Origin: Pandoraea nosoerga
GTDB lineage: Bacteria > Pseudomonadota > Gammaproteobacteria > Burkholderiales > Burkholderiaceae
Length of the DNA: 64,000 bases
Direction: 5' to 3'
Assembly: GCF_902459585.1 (NCBI RefSeq)
Contig: NZ_CABPSC010000004.1
Coordinates: forward strand, 1 to 64,000
Shown piece by piece: positions 8,212 to 17,272 of the stretch. The translations under genes were made by a program, and so were the position numbers. Each line of letters begins with the position of its first letter. Position 1 is the stretch's first letter. Under the pieces are notes generated by a model. It had not been told where the DNA came from. It saw nothing but the letters and a program-made list of their open reading frames with translations, and did no database searches.

Positions 8212-10060
8212 AGATTACGCAATGATCGGCGACTGCCGCAGCGCCGCGCTGGTCGCGCGCGACGGCTCCATCGACTGGCTCTGCTGGCCGTATTTCGACT
8301 CCCCCGCCTGCTTCGCCGCCTTGCTCGGCGGCCCGGAGCACGGCCGCTGGAAAATCGCGCCCGACGATCCGAACGCCACCGTCAGCCGGCGCTACCACGA
8401 CGACACCCTCATTCTGGAGACGCGTTTCGAAACCGTGGAAGGCTGTGTCGCGGTGATCGACTTCATGCCGCTGCGCGACGGTGCGGCCGAGCTGGTGCGG
8501 CTCGTCAAGGGCATCCACGGCAAGGTCACGATGTCGATGGAGCTGATTCTGCGCTTCGACTACGGGGCGTCGGTGCCGTGGGCGCGCGCCCTTGCCGAGG
8601 ACGACGCCACCGGCCCCGGCATGCGCCTCATCGCCGGCCCGGACAAGGTCGTGGTGCGCACGCCTGTGCCCATCCAGGACGTGCCGGGCAGCCTGCGCGC
8701 GCGCTTCGAGGTGGGCGCCGGCGACACCGTGCCGTTCGTGCTCTCGCGCGTGCCGTCGCATCATGCGGACCCGCGCGAGATCGACCCTCACGCCGCGCTG
8801 ACCGACACCGAGCGCTACTGGCGCACCTGGGCGAGCCGCTGCCAGCTCAACGGCCGCTGGGCCGAGGCCATCCGGCGCTCGCTCATCGTGCTCAAGGCGC
8901 TCACGTTCGTGCCGACGGGCGGCGTGGTCGCAGCACCCACCACCTCGCTGCCGGAACAGCTCGGCGGCGAGCGCAACTGGGATTATCGATATTGCTGGCT
9001 GCGCGATGCCACGCTCACCTTGCAGGCGCTCATGCTCGGCGGCTACTACACCGAGGCGAGCGACTGGACGCAATGGCTGGTGCGCGCGGTGGCGGGTGCG
9101 CCGTCGCAGGTGCAGATCATGTACGGTCTGGCCGGCGAGCGGCGTCTGCCCGAGTGGGAAGTCGGCTGGTTGCCCGGATACGAGGGAGCCCGGCCGGTGC
9201 GCGTGGGCAACGGTGCGGTCGGGCAGTTGCAGCTCGACGTCTACGGCGAAGTCATGGACGCGCTGCATCAGGCGCGCCTGGGCGGTCTGCCGCCCGATGA
9301 CGCCACATGGGAAGTGCAGACGAAGCTCGTGGCGCACCTCGAGACCGTCTGGCGTCAGCCCGACGAGGGCATATGGGAAGTGCGCGGCGGGCGTCAGCAC
9401 TTCACGTATTCGAAAGTGATGGCGTGGGTCGCGTTCGACCGCGCGATCAAGACGGCCGAGCGTTTCGGCCTGCCGGGGCCGCTCGCGCACTGGCGGCAGC
9501 TGTGCAAGGAGATCCACGCGGACGTCTGTGCGCATGGCTACGACCCTGAGCGCAATGCGTTCATGCAGGCTTACGGTTCGTCGGAGATGGATGCGAGCGC
9601 GCTCATGATTCCGCTCGTCGGCTTCCTGCCGCCCGAGGATCCGCGCGTGATCGGCACCGTGGAGGCCGTCGAGCGCGAGCTCATGCATGACGGTCTCGTG
9701 CAGCGCTATCGCACGAGTCGTGTGGACGACGGGCTGCCGGCGGGCGAGGGCGCGTTTCTCGCGTGCAGCTTCTGGATGGTCGACTGCCTGGTCATGATTG
9801 GTCGCCAGCGCGACGCCCGGGCGCTGTTCGAGCGCCTGCTGGCGCTGCGCAACGACGTGGGCCTGCTCGCCGAGGAGTACGACACGCATCACTCGCGTCA
9901 GGTCGGCAATTTTCCCCAGGCGTTCTCGCACATCGCGCTCGTGCACGCGGCCATCCGGCTCGACGCCCTCGCCAACGACGATCGCGCCGACGGTGAGGCC
10001 GACGACGCCGTCGACGACCCGAGCCTGGAGCACGTGAGCTACCGGGCGATCCGGGCCTGA
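8195..10060 (+). CDS. Glycoside hydrolase family 15 protein
   Basis: A 621-residue protein of the bacterial GH15 group (glucoamylase- or trehalase-like). The N-terminus (IEDYAMIGDCRSAALVARDG) is the family's usual start, followed by a beta domain to about residue 220 and an (alpha/alpha)6 barrel with NWDYRYCWLRDA and EGAFLACSFWMVDCL. No signal peptide, so it is probably cytoplasmic and acts on trehalose or an alpha-glucan. ATG 8195 follows GAGGTGAG and fits the family start; upstream GTG codons in frame are not needed. No other trehalose or glycogen gene lies nearby. Confidence 0.9.
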   Translation: MPARIEDYAMIGDCRSAALVARDGSIDWLCWPYFDSPACFAALLGGPEHGRWKIAPDDPNATVSRRYHDDTLILETRFETVEGCVAVIDFMPLRDGAAELVRLVKGIHGKVTMSMELILRFDYGASVPWARALAEDDATGPGMRLIAGPDKVVVRTPVPIQDVPGSLRARFEVGAGDTVPFVLSRVPSHHADPREIDPHAALTDTERYWRTWASRCQLNGRWAEAIRRSLIVLKALTFVPTGGVVAAPTTSLPEQLGGERNWDYRYCWLRDATLTLQALMLGGYYTEASDWTQWLVRAVAGAPSQVQIMYGLAGERRLPEWEVGWLPGYEGARPVRVGNGAVGQLQLDVYGEVMDALHQARLGGLPPDDATWEVQTKLVAHLETVWRQPDEGIWEVRGGRQHFTYSKVMAWVAFDRAIKTAERFGLPGPLAHWRQLCKEIHADVCAHGYDPERNAFMQAYGSSEMDASALMIPLVGFLPPEDPRVIGTVEAVERELMHDGLVQRYRTSRVDDGLPAGEGAFLACSFWMVDCLVMIGRQRDARALFERLLALRNDVGLLAEEYDTHHSRQVGNFPQAFSHIALVHAAIRLDALANDDRADGEADDAVDDPSLEHVSYRAIRA

Positions 10061-10117
10061 GGCCGGAGCGATCGGCCCGGGAAGGCGCCTTCAACGCCCG
10101 GCGTGGCGGCGTGGCGA

Positions 10118-10187
10118 CTTATCGGCGTATCGACGTACCGACGTCGGCTTATCGGCTTATCGGCGTACCGGTGTACCGGCGTACCGG
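10118..10187. repeat. Degenerate 8-bp tandem array
   Basis: About nine units of the form CTTATCGG or CGTACCGG stand in a row after the GH15 gene, one unit being two bases short. The array is intergenic and in no supported reading frame. Confidence 0.7.
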
Positions 10188-10313
10188 CGGGCCGGGCTTC
10201 GCGCCGAGGCGGGCGCCCACGGAGTCAATCTCGCAGGGCTGCTAAAGAAAACGTGAAGGATGCCGTAGTATCTTTCAGTTCCTTGCATCTTTCAGCCCCT
10301 TACGTGCCGGGGC

Positions 10314-10973
10314 ATGCCCCCGGCGCCCCTGTCCATGACGACCATCATCCCGATCAGGGGGAGTGCCACGTCGCGTCTGCTCGACGTCTGGCAGGCCCAC
10401 ATCCAACAACAGCAGGCCGAGCGGGCGCCATCGTCCGCCGCCGGCGCGCGACACGCCACGGCGGCCGGGGAGGCTCCCGGCGCTTCGGCCGCTCAGACAG
10501 CTTCGAGCGCTTCGAGTGCCTCGAGCGCCTCGAGCGCCTCGAGCGCCTCGAGCGCGGCCGCCGGCAACGCGGGCGCGGCCGGCGCTGCGTCCGCCGATGG
10601 CAGCAATGTCGGCAATGGCGCGGCCGTCGTCGATACCGATCGCGTCAACAGTCTGCGCGAGGCAAACGAAACCGCCAGGCGCGTCGGGCAATCGATTGCC
10701 GGAGCAGAGGGCGGCGCTGGCGGGGCAGGCGGGACCTCGGACAGCGGCGGGCTCAGCCCGATCGTCAGCCAGACGATCGAGAAGCTCAAGCAGATGCTCG
10801 CCAAGGTCATGGCGCAGCTCGAAGCGGTGCGCAGCAACGACACCATGCCGCCGGACGAGAAGCTGCAGCAGACCACCGTGCTCTCTGCCCAGGCCATGAC
10901 GATACAGGCCCAGATTCAGGCGCTGATGGATCCGACCAAAACGAAGGGCGCGCGCGTCGACACCACGGCCTGA
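10314..10973 (+). CDS. Hypothetical protein with Ser-Ala repeat and helical C-terminus
   Basis: A 219-residue protein I do not recognise with certainty. The N-terminal half is low complexity, with a run of Ser-Ser-Ala triplets (about residues 63-80) encoded by a 9-bp tandem repeat. The C-terminal 80 residues (IEKLKQMLAKVMAQLEAVRS onward) are predicted amphipathic helix rich in Gln and Leu, similar in flavour to FlxA-like proteins. No signal peptide or membrane segment. ATG 10314 is used; ATG 10335 is an equally possible start, and neither has a clear ribosome binding site. The repeat implies allele length variation without frameshift. Confidence 0.6.
   Translation: MPPAPLSMTTIIPIRGSATSRLLDVWQAHIQQQQAERAPSSAAGARHATAAGEAPGASAAQTASSASSASSASSASSASSAAAGNAGAAGAASADGSNVGNGAAVVDTDRVNSLREANETARRVGQSIAGAEGGAGGAGGTSDSGGLSPIVSQTIEKLKQMLAKVMAQLEAVRSNDTMPPDEKLQQTTVLSAQAMTIQAQIQALMDPTKTKGARVDTTA
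10501..10554. repeat. In-frame 9-bp tandem repeat (6 copies)
   Basis: Six near-identical copies of CCTCGAGCG/CTTCGAGCG lie inside the hypothetical gene and encode Ser-Ala-Ser type triplets. The unit is a multiple of three, so copy-number change would alter length but keep the frame. Confidence 0.9.
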
Positions 10974-11099
10974 GCCGCGTTTTACCGGCCGGACCGCCTG
11001 CATCGACCTGCGCCGACTCCGGCGAAGCGCGCTAGAATCCTGCTTTCGCTTAATTCTTCTCGGAGGCGACGACGTCCCGCCGCCTCATCCTCGCGCCGC

Positions 11100-12539
11100 A
11101 TGAAGCAAGACACGACACTCACCGCTCTGCTATGGATCGTTGCGGCGGGTTTTTTCATGCAGGCGCTCGACACCACCATCGTCAACACGGCACTGCCGGC
11201 CATGGCCGCGAGCCTCGGCGAGAACCCGTTGCGCATGCAGCCTGTCGTCGTCGCGTATTCGCTGACCATGGCCATGCTCACGCCGGCTTCGGGGTGGCTT
11301 GCCGACCGGTTCGGCACGCAGCGCGTGTATTTCGTCGCGATCCTGCTCTTCGTGCTCGGCTCGATCTGCTGTGCGATGGCGCATACGCTGGCGCAGCTGG
11401 TGCTCGCGCGCGTGCTGCAGGGCGCGGGCGGCTCCATGCTCCTGCCCGTCGGCCGCCTCGCGGTGCTGCGCACGTTTCCCGCCGAGCGCTATCTGGCGGC
11501 GCTCGCCTTCGTGTCGATTGCCGGACAGGTCGGCCCGATGATCGGCCCGGTGCTCGGCGGCTGGCTCGTGCAGGTCGCGTCGTGGCACTGGATCTTCCTC
11601 ATCAACGTGCCGATCGGCGTCGTCGGCAGTCTCGCCGTGCGGCGCTATCTGCCGCGCCCGGCCAAGGACGAACTCACCCACACCGGTTTCGACTGGCCTG
11701 GCTTCGCCCTGCTCTCGGCCGCGATGGTGTCGTTCACGCTCGCGCTCGACCATCCGTTCTCCGACACGGGGTGGGACGTGTCTGTCGGGCTGGCACTGCT
11801 GTGCGTGGCGACGACGCTCGGCTACTGGCCTTATGCGCGCCGCTGCGCGGCGCCGCTGTTTCCGCTGGAACTCTTCGAGACGCGCAGCTTCAGCCTCGGC
11901 CTGCTGGGTAATCTGGTCGCGCGCATCGGCAGCAGCGCCGTGCCGTTCCTGTTGCCGCTGCTGCTGCAGGTGGCCATGGGCTACAGCCCCCTCGCCTCGG
12001 GGCTGATGATGCTTCCCGTGGCGCTGTCCGGCGTGGTGGTCAAGCGCATGGTCACGCCGCTCGTGCAGCGCTACGGCTACACGCGTTTCCTGATCGTGAA
12101 TACGGTGGTGGTCGGCGCCTCGATCGCGAGCTTCGCGCTGTTCGGCCCCGGCTGGCCGGTGTGGCTGGGGCTCGTGCAACTGGCTGTCTTCGGCGGCGCG
12201 AACTCGATGCAGTTCGCGGCGATGAACAGTGTCACCCTGAAGGATCTCGGCGCGCGCCGCGCGAGCGCCGGCAATGGTCTTTTCTCGATGGCGCAGATGC
12301 TGGCGCTGGGGCTCGGGGTGACGATCGGCGGGCAATTGCTTGCCCTGTTCGGTCATCTGGCGGGGCGGGCCGGCGAGGCGGGCGCGAGCGGCGCCGTCGC
12401 CGGTTTCCGGTTGACGTTCGTGTGCGTCGGGCTGATCACGCTGGCTTCGGCGCTGGTGTTCCGGCGCGTGGAGGATGCGGCGGCGGCGCGGCGCAGTGGC
12501 GGGGCGTCGGGCGCCTCCGCCACCGACCTCAAGCCGTGA
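11100..12539 (+). CDS. mdtD: DHA2-type MFS exporter, MdtD-like
   Basis: A 479-residue, 14-helix inner-membrane exporter driven by the proton gradient. The N-terminus (LWIVAAGFFMQALDTTIVNTAL) and motifs TPASGWLADRFG, ARVLQGAGGSMLLPVGRL and PVLGGWLV closely follow the MdtD group of putative multidrug exporters. The ATG at 11100 lies 11 residues before the first helix. A TAGAAT hexamer near 11035 may be part of its promoter. It ends nine bases from the convergent binding-protein gene. The drug or metabolite exported is unknown; in E. coli mdtD sits in a regulated efflux operon, but here it stands alone. Confidence 0.88.
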   Translation: MKQDTTLTALLWIVAAGFFMQALDTTIVNTALPAMAASLGENPLRMQPVVVAYSLTMAMLTPASGWLADRFGTQRVYFVAILLFVLGSICCAMAHTLAQLVLARVLQGAGGSMLLPVGRLAVLRTFPAERYLAALAFVSIAGQVGPMIGPVLGGWLVQVASWHWIFLINVPIGVVGSLAVRRYLPRPAKDELTHTGFDWPGFALLSAAMVSFTLALDHPFSDTGWDVSVGLALLCVATTLGYWPYARRCAAPLFPLELFETRSFSLGLLGNLVARIGSSAVPFLLPLLLQVAMGYSPLASGLMMLPVALSGVVVKRMVTPLVQRYGYTRFLIVNTVVVGASIASFALFGPGWPVWLGLVQLAVFGGANSMQFAAMNSVTLKDLGARRASAGNGLFSMAQMLALGLGVTIGGQLLALFGHLAGRAGEAGASGAVAGFRLTFVCVGLITLASALVFRRVEDAAAARRSGGASGASATDLKP

Positions 12540-12548
12540 GCGCCAGAT

Positions 12549-13811
12549 TTACTTCTTCACCAGCGCGCACTTCGACTCGGCCAGCGGGGCGAACGCCTTG
12601 TCGGCCGGAATCGTCTCGAGGATCTTGTACAGATCCCACTCCGACTTCGACTCGGCCGGCGTCTTGACCTGCACGAGCAGCATGTCGTGCACGAGCTTGC
12701 CGTCGGCGCGGATCTGGCCGTTGCGAATGACCGGATCGTCGATCTTCATCGACTTGAGCTTGGCCATCACGGCGTCGGCCTCGTCGGTGCCGGCCGCCTG
12801 GATCGCCTTCAGGTAGTTGAGCACCGCCGAGTACACGGCGGCCTGCATCATCGTCGGCATTTTCTTGTGCTGCGCGTAAAAGCGCTGCGCGAAGGCGCGC
12901 GAACGATCGTCCTGGTCCCAGTAGAAGCCGTTGGTCAGCACCATGCCCTGGGCGTTTTTCAGACCCATGCCGTGCACTTCGGTGATGAGCGAGAGCAGCG
13001 GCGTGAAGACCTGCTTGCCGCCCTGGATGATGTTGAACTGCGAGGCCTGCTTGACCGTGTTGAGGGTGTCGGTGCCCGAGTTCGCCAGTGCGATGACCTG
13101 TGCGCCGGAGGTTTGTGCCCGCAGCAGATAGGACGACAGGTCGGGCGAGTTCACCGGATGCTTGACCGAGCCCAGCACCTTGCCGCCCTGACGCGTGAGG
13201 ATTTCGCTCGCGTCCTTCTCCAGCGCCTGACCGAACGCATAGTCGGCGGTGATGAAGTACCACGACTTCAGGCCGCGGCGCAGCAGCGCCTGCGAGGTCG
13301 AGTTCGCCAGCGCGTAGGTGTCGTACATCCATTGCACGCTGTGCGCCGTGCACTGCTCGTTGCTGATGGCCGACGAGCCGGCGCCGGTCACGAGCGCGAT
13401 CTTCTTCTTTTCGTCGGCGATGCGATCGACGGCGAGCGCCACGTTCGAGAACGTGAGGTCCGTGATCATGTCGACCTTGCCGCGGTCGTACCACTCGCGC
13501 GCGATGGTGGCACCCGTGTCGGTCTTGCCCTGCGAGTCGGCGGAAACCAGCTCGATGGATGCGCCCAGCACCTTGCGCTCGCGCGAAAAATCGTCGATGG
13601 CCATGTTGGCGGCGAGCACGCTGCCTTTGCCGGCATTGTCGCTGGAGACGCCGGACAGGTCGGTCAGCACGCCGATCTTCACCACGCCGTCGGAGATGGC
13701 CGCTCCTGGCGCGGCATGGGCGGCGGGCAGGGCGGGGCCGAGCGTGGCCAGGGCAAAGGCCGAAGCGGCGACGGCAATCGTGCGGCGCAGGTGTGCGCTG
13801 AAGCTGGGCAT
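12549..13811 (-). CDS. ABC transporter substrate-binding protein, LivK type
   Basis: A 420-residue periplasmic protein with a cleavable signal peptide (about residues 1-33, ending AAHA) and the bilobed type I fold starting at VVKIGVLTDLSGVSSD. Such proteins deliver branched-chain amino acids, amides or aromatic acids to a LIV-type ABC importer. The frame is open to 13961, but ATG 13811 is preceded by AGGAGA at the right distance and starts the signal peptide. No permease or ATPase gene is adjacent, so this is an orphan binding protein whose partner must be elsewhere. Confidence 0.92.
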   Translation of the reverse strand: MPSFSAHLRRTIAVAASAFALATLGPALPAAHAAPGAAISDGVVKIGVLTDLSGVSSDNAGKGSVLAANMAIDDFSRERKVLGASIELVSADSQGKTDTGATIAREWYDRGKVDMITDLTFSNVALAVDRIADEKKKIALVTGAGSSAISNEQCTAHSVQWMYDTYALANSTSQALLRRGLKSWYFITADYAFGQALEKDASEILTRQGGKVLGSVKHPVNSPDLSSYLLRAQTSGAQVIALANSGTDTLNTVKQASQFNIIQGGKQVFTPLLSLITEVHGMGLKNAQGMVLTNGFYWDQDDRSRAFAQRFYAQHKKMPTMMQAAVYSAVLNYLKAIQAAGTDEADAVMAKLKSMKIDDPVIRNGQIRADGKLVHDMLLVQVKTPAESKSEWDLYKILETIPADKAFAPLAESKCALVKK

Positions 13812-14154
13812 GAGTTGTCTCCTGTGTTTCGAATTATGGCGACCGGAAGCGACTGGAAGTGGCCCGGCAGCGGCATCCGCGCGGCCGGCACTCCCCCGGG
13901 GCCCGAACATCTTAAACATCCCGTAATCGATTGCGCAATTCGTAATGTCGCGAGGCGGCATCGGGATTTTCCTGCCCTTTCGCGTTCGCGCGAGACGCGG
14001 TAGGCGCGCAAAGCGTGCGTGTGCAGCGGCCCGGGGGGCGATTTTCGTCTGGTGGGAAGGTCGGTCGAGGAATTTTTAGTACGCGACTTTCGATCAGCAA
14101 TACGACATAATCGCCCGCACCGATTCACCACCGCATCGCGCGTTCCTTACGCGC
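13812..14154. promoter_or_regulatory. Divergent intergenic region, binding protein / response regulator
   Basis: A 343-base gap with the perfect 10-bp palindrome ATTGCGCAAT at 13930-13939, flanked on both sides by the direct repeat CGTAAT (13922-13927, 13941-13946). It lies about 120 bases before the binding-protein start and is a good operator candidate. No gene is visible in the gap. Confidence 0.4.
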
Positions 14155-14850
14155 GTGCCGCTGCCTGTGCCGACCGTTTTCCTCATCGACGACCATGCGA
14201 TGTTCCGAGAGGGCTTGCTGCTCGCCTTGCGCGCGGCCGCGCCGGAGCTGGAGTTCGAGGCGTTCGCCGGCGGCGAGGCGGCGATCGCGGCGTTAGCCGG
14301 GCGTCCCGACGTGCGGGCGGTGATGGCGGATTTCTATTTGCCCGATCTGGCGGGGGCGGCGCTGCTTGGCCGGCTGCGCGCCGTGCGCCCGGATCTGCGG
14401 CTGCTCGTGATTTCCGCGTCGGAGGACCCGGCGGACGTTCGGTCGGCGCTCGCCGCCGGCGCACATGGCTTCGTTCACAAGTCGGCGGACAGCCGCACGC
14501 TGCTCCATGCCTTGCAGACGGTGCTGCGCGGCGGGCGCTATGGCGACGGCGACGGCGACACCGACGCCGGCGGCGGGATCGGCGCGGCGCGAATCGGTGA
14601 CTCGTCCGGTCTTCCGGGCAGCGACATTTCCCTCTCGCAACGTCTCGCCGCGCTCACGCCGCGTCAGCGCGAGGTGCTCATGCTCGTCTGCGAGGGCCTG
14701 CGCAATAGCGAAATCGCCGCCCGACTCGGCATGACGGAGAAAACCGTCAAGGCTCACGTGTCGGCCGTGCTCGCCGCGCTTGGTGCGCTCAACCGCACGC
14801 AGGCAGCCGCGCTCGCGCGGCGCGGCGGACTGCTCGGCAAGCCGGCCTGA
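14155..14850 (+). CDS. LuxR/NarL-type response regulator
   Basis: A 231-residue two-domain regulator. The receiver spans about 1-120 with the acidic pair in FLIDDHAMFREG, the phosphoacceptor Asp in VMADFYLPDL and the conserved Lys in FVHKSAD. A Gly/Asp linker precedes the LuxR helix-turn-helix (LTPRQREVLMLVCEGLRNSE). It starts at GTG 14155; no ATG lies close enough to keep the first strand. It is convergent with the hybrid kinase at 14886, 35 bases away, and the two are probably a cognate pair, though this is inferred from proximity. Confidence 0.9.
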   Translation: MPLPVPTVFLIDDHAMFREGLLLALRAAAPELEFEAFAGGEAAIAALAGRPDVRAVMADFYLPDLAGAALLGRLRAVRPDLRLLVISASEDPADVRSALAAGAHGFVHKSADSRTLLHALQTVLRGGRYGDGDGDTDAGGGIGAARIGDSSGLPGSDISLSQRLAALTPRQREVLMLVCEGLRNSEIAARLGMTEKTVKAHVSAVLAALGALNRTQAAALARRGGLLGKPA

Positions 14851-14885
14851 CGCGCAATCGGCTGCCATGCAACGGTGGGCCGCCC

Positions 14886-16895
14886 TCAATCGATACCGGC
14901 CGCGTCGCTCGTGCCGCCGGCCGGCCCGGCCAGTGCCCGCTCGATCGTGCGTCTTAGCAGCAGCGCGTCGACAGGCTTGTGCAGCAACGGCCATGCGCGT
15001 GCAGACGCTTCGACGATGCGCTGCGGATCGGTGTCCCCGCTGATCAGCACGGCCGGGATCGAGTCGTCGGCGAATTCCTCGTGGAGGCGGTCGATGGCGT
15101 CGATGCCCGTCTCGTGCTCGCGCAGCCGAAAGTCGCTCAGAATCAGCGCCGGCTTGACCCCGGCCGCCACGGCCGCGAGCACGATCTCGTCGCCGCTGCC
15201 GCCTCCCACGGTGCGATAGCCCCACGCGTCGAGCAATAGACGAAGGCCGTTGAGGTTCTCGGCGTCGTCTTCGATCACGCAAACGAGCGACGCCGAGGCG
15301 GCATTGGCGCCGCCGGAACATACGCAAGGCGATGCGGTATGGGCAGGCGCCGCCGAAACGCGCGCCGTCGCCTCCTCGGCGATGGGGACCGTCAATGCGA
15401 ACACGCTGCCGCGTCCGGGCGCGGAGCGCAGCGTGAGCGAATGGCCGAGCAGGTCGGCCGTGCGACGCACGATGGCAAGCCCGAGGCCGAGCCCCTTCGA
15501 GCGGTCGCGTTCCGGATTTCCGACCTGATGGAATTCCAGGAAGATCTTGTCGAGATCACCGTCCGCGATGCCCACGCCGGTGTCCCACACTTCGATGCGC
15601 ACCGAGCGCCCACGGCGGCGCCAGCCAATCAATATGCCGCCCCGGTCGGTGTGCCGGATGGCGTTGTCGATCAGGTTGCGCAGGATGCGCTCGAGCAGCA
15701 CCGGATCGGAGTACACCGTGATCGCGTCGCTGCGCTCGGGCGAAGCGCGCATGCCGTGAACTCGCAGAATCAGGCCCTTGGCGGCCGCCTGCGGTGCGTA
15801 TTCGAGCTGCAACTGATCGATGAGCGGCGCCAGGCGCAGTGCGCGAGGCTTGGGCTGGATCACGCCGGCGTCCAGACGGGAGATGTTGAGCAGCCCGTCG
15901 AACAACTGCCCCATTGCCGCGGTGGCACGGCCGATGTGCTCGACGAGTTGACGGCTGCGTGCGTTGAGCTGTTGCTCGCGCAGTACGCCGACATACAGGC
16001 TCAGCGCATGCACGGGCTGACGCAGGTCGTGGCTGGCGGCGGCGAGAAAGCGCGATTTCGCCACGTTGCTGCGCTCGGCCGTGTCGCGCTCCACGGCGAG
16101 TCTCGCCATCAGCTCGTCGTTCTCGAACCGCATGGCCAGCGAATCGATCTGCGTGCGGTACATGCGGTGGGCGAACGCGAGCGTCACCGCCAGGTACACG
16201 ACACCGGCCGCGGCGAGCGTGGTCGGGATGGTGCCGCCGAGCGAGGCGAGCGCGATGAAGCTCGGTGCGTAGTACGGGACTTCGAACGCCCACAGCACCG
16301 GCGGATGGATGCAATACGCGTAGATCGCGCCGGTGCCCAGCGTGAGCAGGCCAACGATCATGAACATCTGCTGCGCCGCCGGGGCGTGCCAGAGCCAGAA
16401 CGCATACGGGATGCCCCAGAGCAGGCCGGCGGCGAACGCGCCGACGCGCGTTCGCCGGTCCCAACGGCGCAGGGCTTCGATATCGGTGTCGCGCAAGCGT
16501 TCTCGCTCCGATGCCGCCGGCCTGGCGCGTTGCCGGGCGGGGCCCGGATACGTGAGGAGCGACGCCGTTCGGCAAAGCGTGAGCAGGGCCTGAGCGCCAC
16601 CCCAGACGAGCAGGTCGCGAAGGGGGAACACCTCCCGCAGTACCGCGACGATGAGCCAGACAGTGAGGAAGGAGCCTGCCAGGGAGACCGGCAGGTTGGC
16701 GCGCAGGGCGGCGAGCCGCGCCACATAAATGTCGCGTGCGTGCGTCGCGCTGGCAGCCGCCCGGCGGTCTTGCCGCGGCGTCGCCGCGCGCGGTGGGGAC
16801 GAAGGCGAGGATGAAGAAGACGACGGCGCGGCGGGCGTGTCCCGCCTGTCAGGTGTCTCGGCGGGACCGGGAGCGTCAGGGACGTGTGGCGTCAC
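14886..16895 (-). CDS. Hybrid sensor histidine kinase / response regulator
   Basis: About 669 residues. A Ser/Pro-rich N-terminus is followed by five or six membrane helices (roughly residues 70-270), then the H-box in FLAAASHDLRQPVHALSLYV, the ATPase with WDTGVGI and GLGLGLAIV, and a C-terminal receiver (VCVIEDD, LILSDFRLRE, LHKPVD). The absence of a large periplasmic loop suggests sensing within or near the membrane. The frame is open to 17069; I chose GTG 16895 because codons before it are compositionally odd, but no start has a good ribosome binding site. Its likely partner is the LuxR-type regulator encoded next to it. Confidence 0.85.
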   Translation of the reverse strand: MTPHVPDAPGPAETPDRRDTPAAPSSSSSSPSSPPRAATPRQDRRAAASATHARDIYVARLAALRANLPVSLAGSFLTVWLIVAVLREVFPLRDLLVWGGAQALLTLCRTASLLTYPGPARQRARPAASERERLRDTDIEALRRWDRRTRVGAFAAGLLWGIPYAFWLWHAPAAQQMFMIVGLLTLGTGAIYAYCIHPPVLWAFEVPYYAPSFIALASLGGTIPTTLAAAGVVYLAVTLAFAHRMYRTQIDSLAMRFENDELMARLAVERDTAERSNVAKSRFLAAASHDLRQPVHALSLYVGVLREQQLNARSRQLVEHIGRATAAMGQLFDGLLNISRLDAGVIQPKPRALRLAPLIDQLQLEYAPQAAAKGLILRVHGMRASPERSDAITVYSDPVLLERILRNLIDNAIRHTDRGGILIGWRRRGRSVRIEVWDTGVGIADGDLDKIFLEFHQVGNPERDRSKGLGLGLAIVRRTADLLGHSLTLRSAPGRGSVFALTVPIAEEATARVSAAPAHTASPCVCSGGANAASASLVCVIEDDAENLNGLRLLLDAWGYRTVGGGSGDEIVLAAVAAGVKPALILSDFRLREHETGIDAIDRLHEEFADDSIPAVLISGDTDPQRIVEASARAWPLLHKPVDALLLRRTIERALAGPAGGTSDAAGID

Positions 16896-17272
16896 GAGGC
16901 AGCGGAGTGAGGGCGTGAGCGGGCCGAATGCGGGCCGAATGCCGGGCAGTCGGGCGAATGCGTGATGGCCCCGAGTCTCCCACAGAAAAAACCGCCGTGC
17001 ATGGGACTTTAGTCCAATGCGCGGGGGCCTTCGAGACGCTATCGTTGTCATGGCTCCACACACTCGCAAGGGACGGTCGACGCATGCCCCGAGCCCGTGG
17101 GCGGCTTGCGTTATCGATGTGAGCGTGAGGAGCGCGGGGGGGCGGGTCTTCCGGCGAAGATGGCCTGCGACCCGCCGGGAACGGGCCGGTCCTGTCGGGG
17201 GGCAGGGCCGGCGGTTCTTGAGGGCGCCGCCGTGCGTCGCGGCGCCGCATCGGGCACGCCGGCTGCCGCGAT
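16896..17272. promoter_or_regulatory. Region upstream of the hybrid kinase
   Basis: This 377-base gap contains an inverted repeat GGACT-TT-AGTCC at 17004-17015, about 110 bases before the kinase start. Short inverted repeats of this size suit a NarL/LuxR-type dimer, so the adjacent response regulator could bind here. The rest is GC-rich and featureless. Confidence 0.35.
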
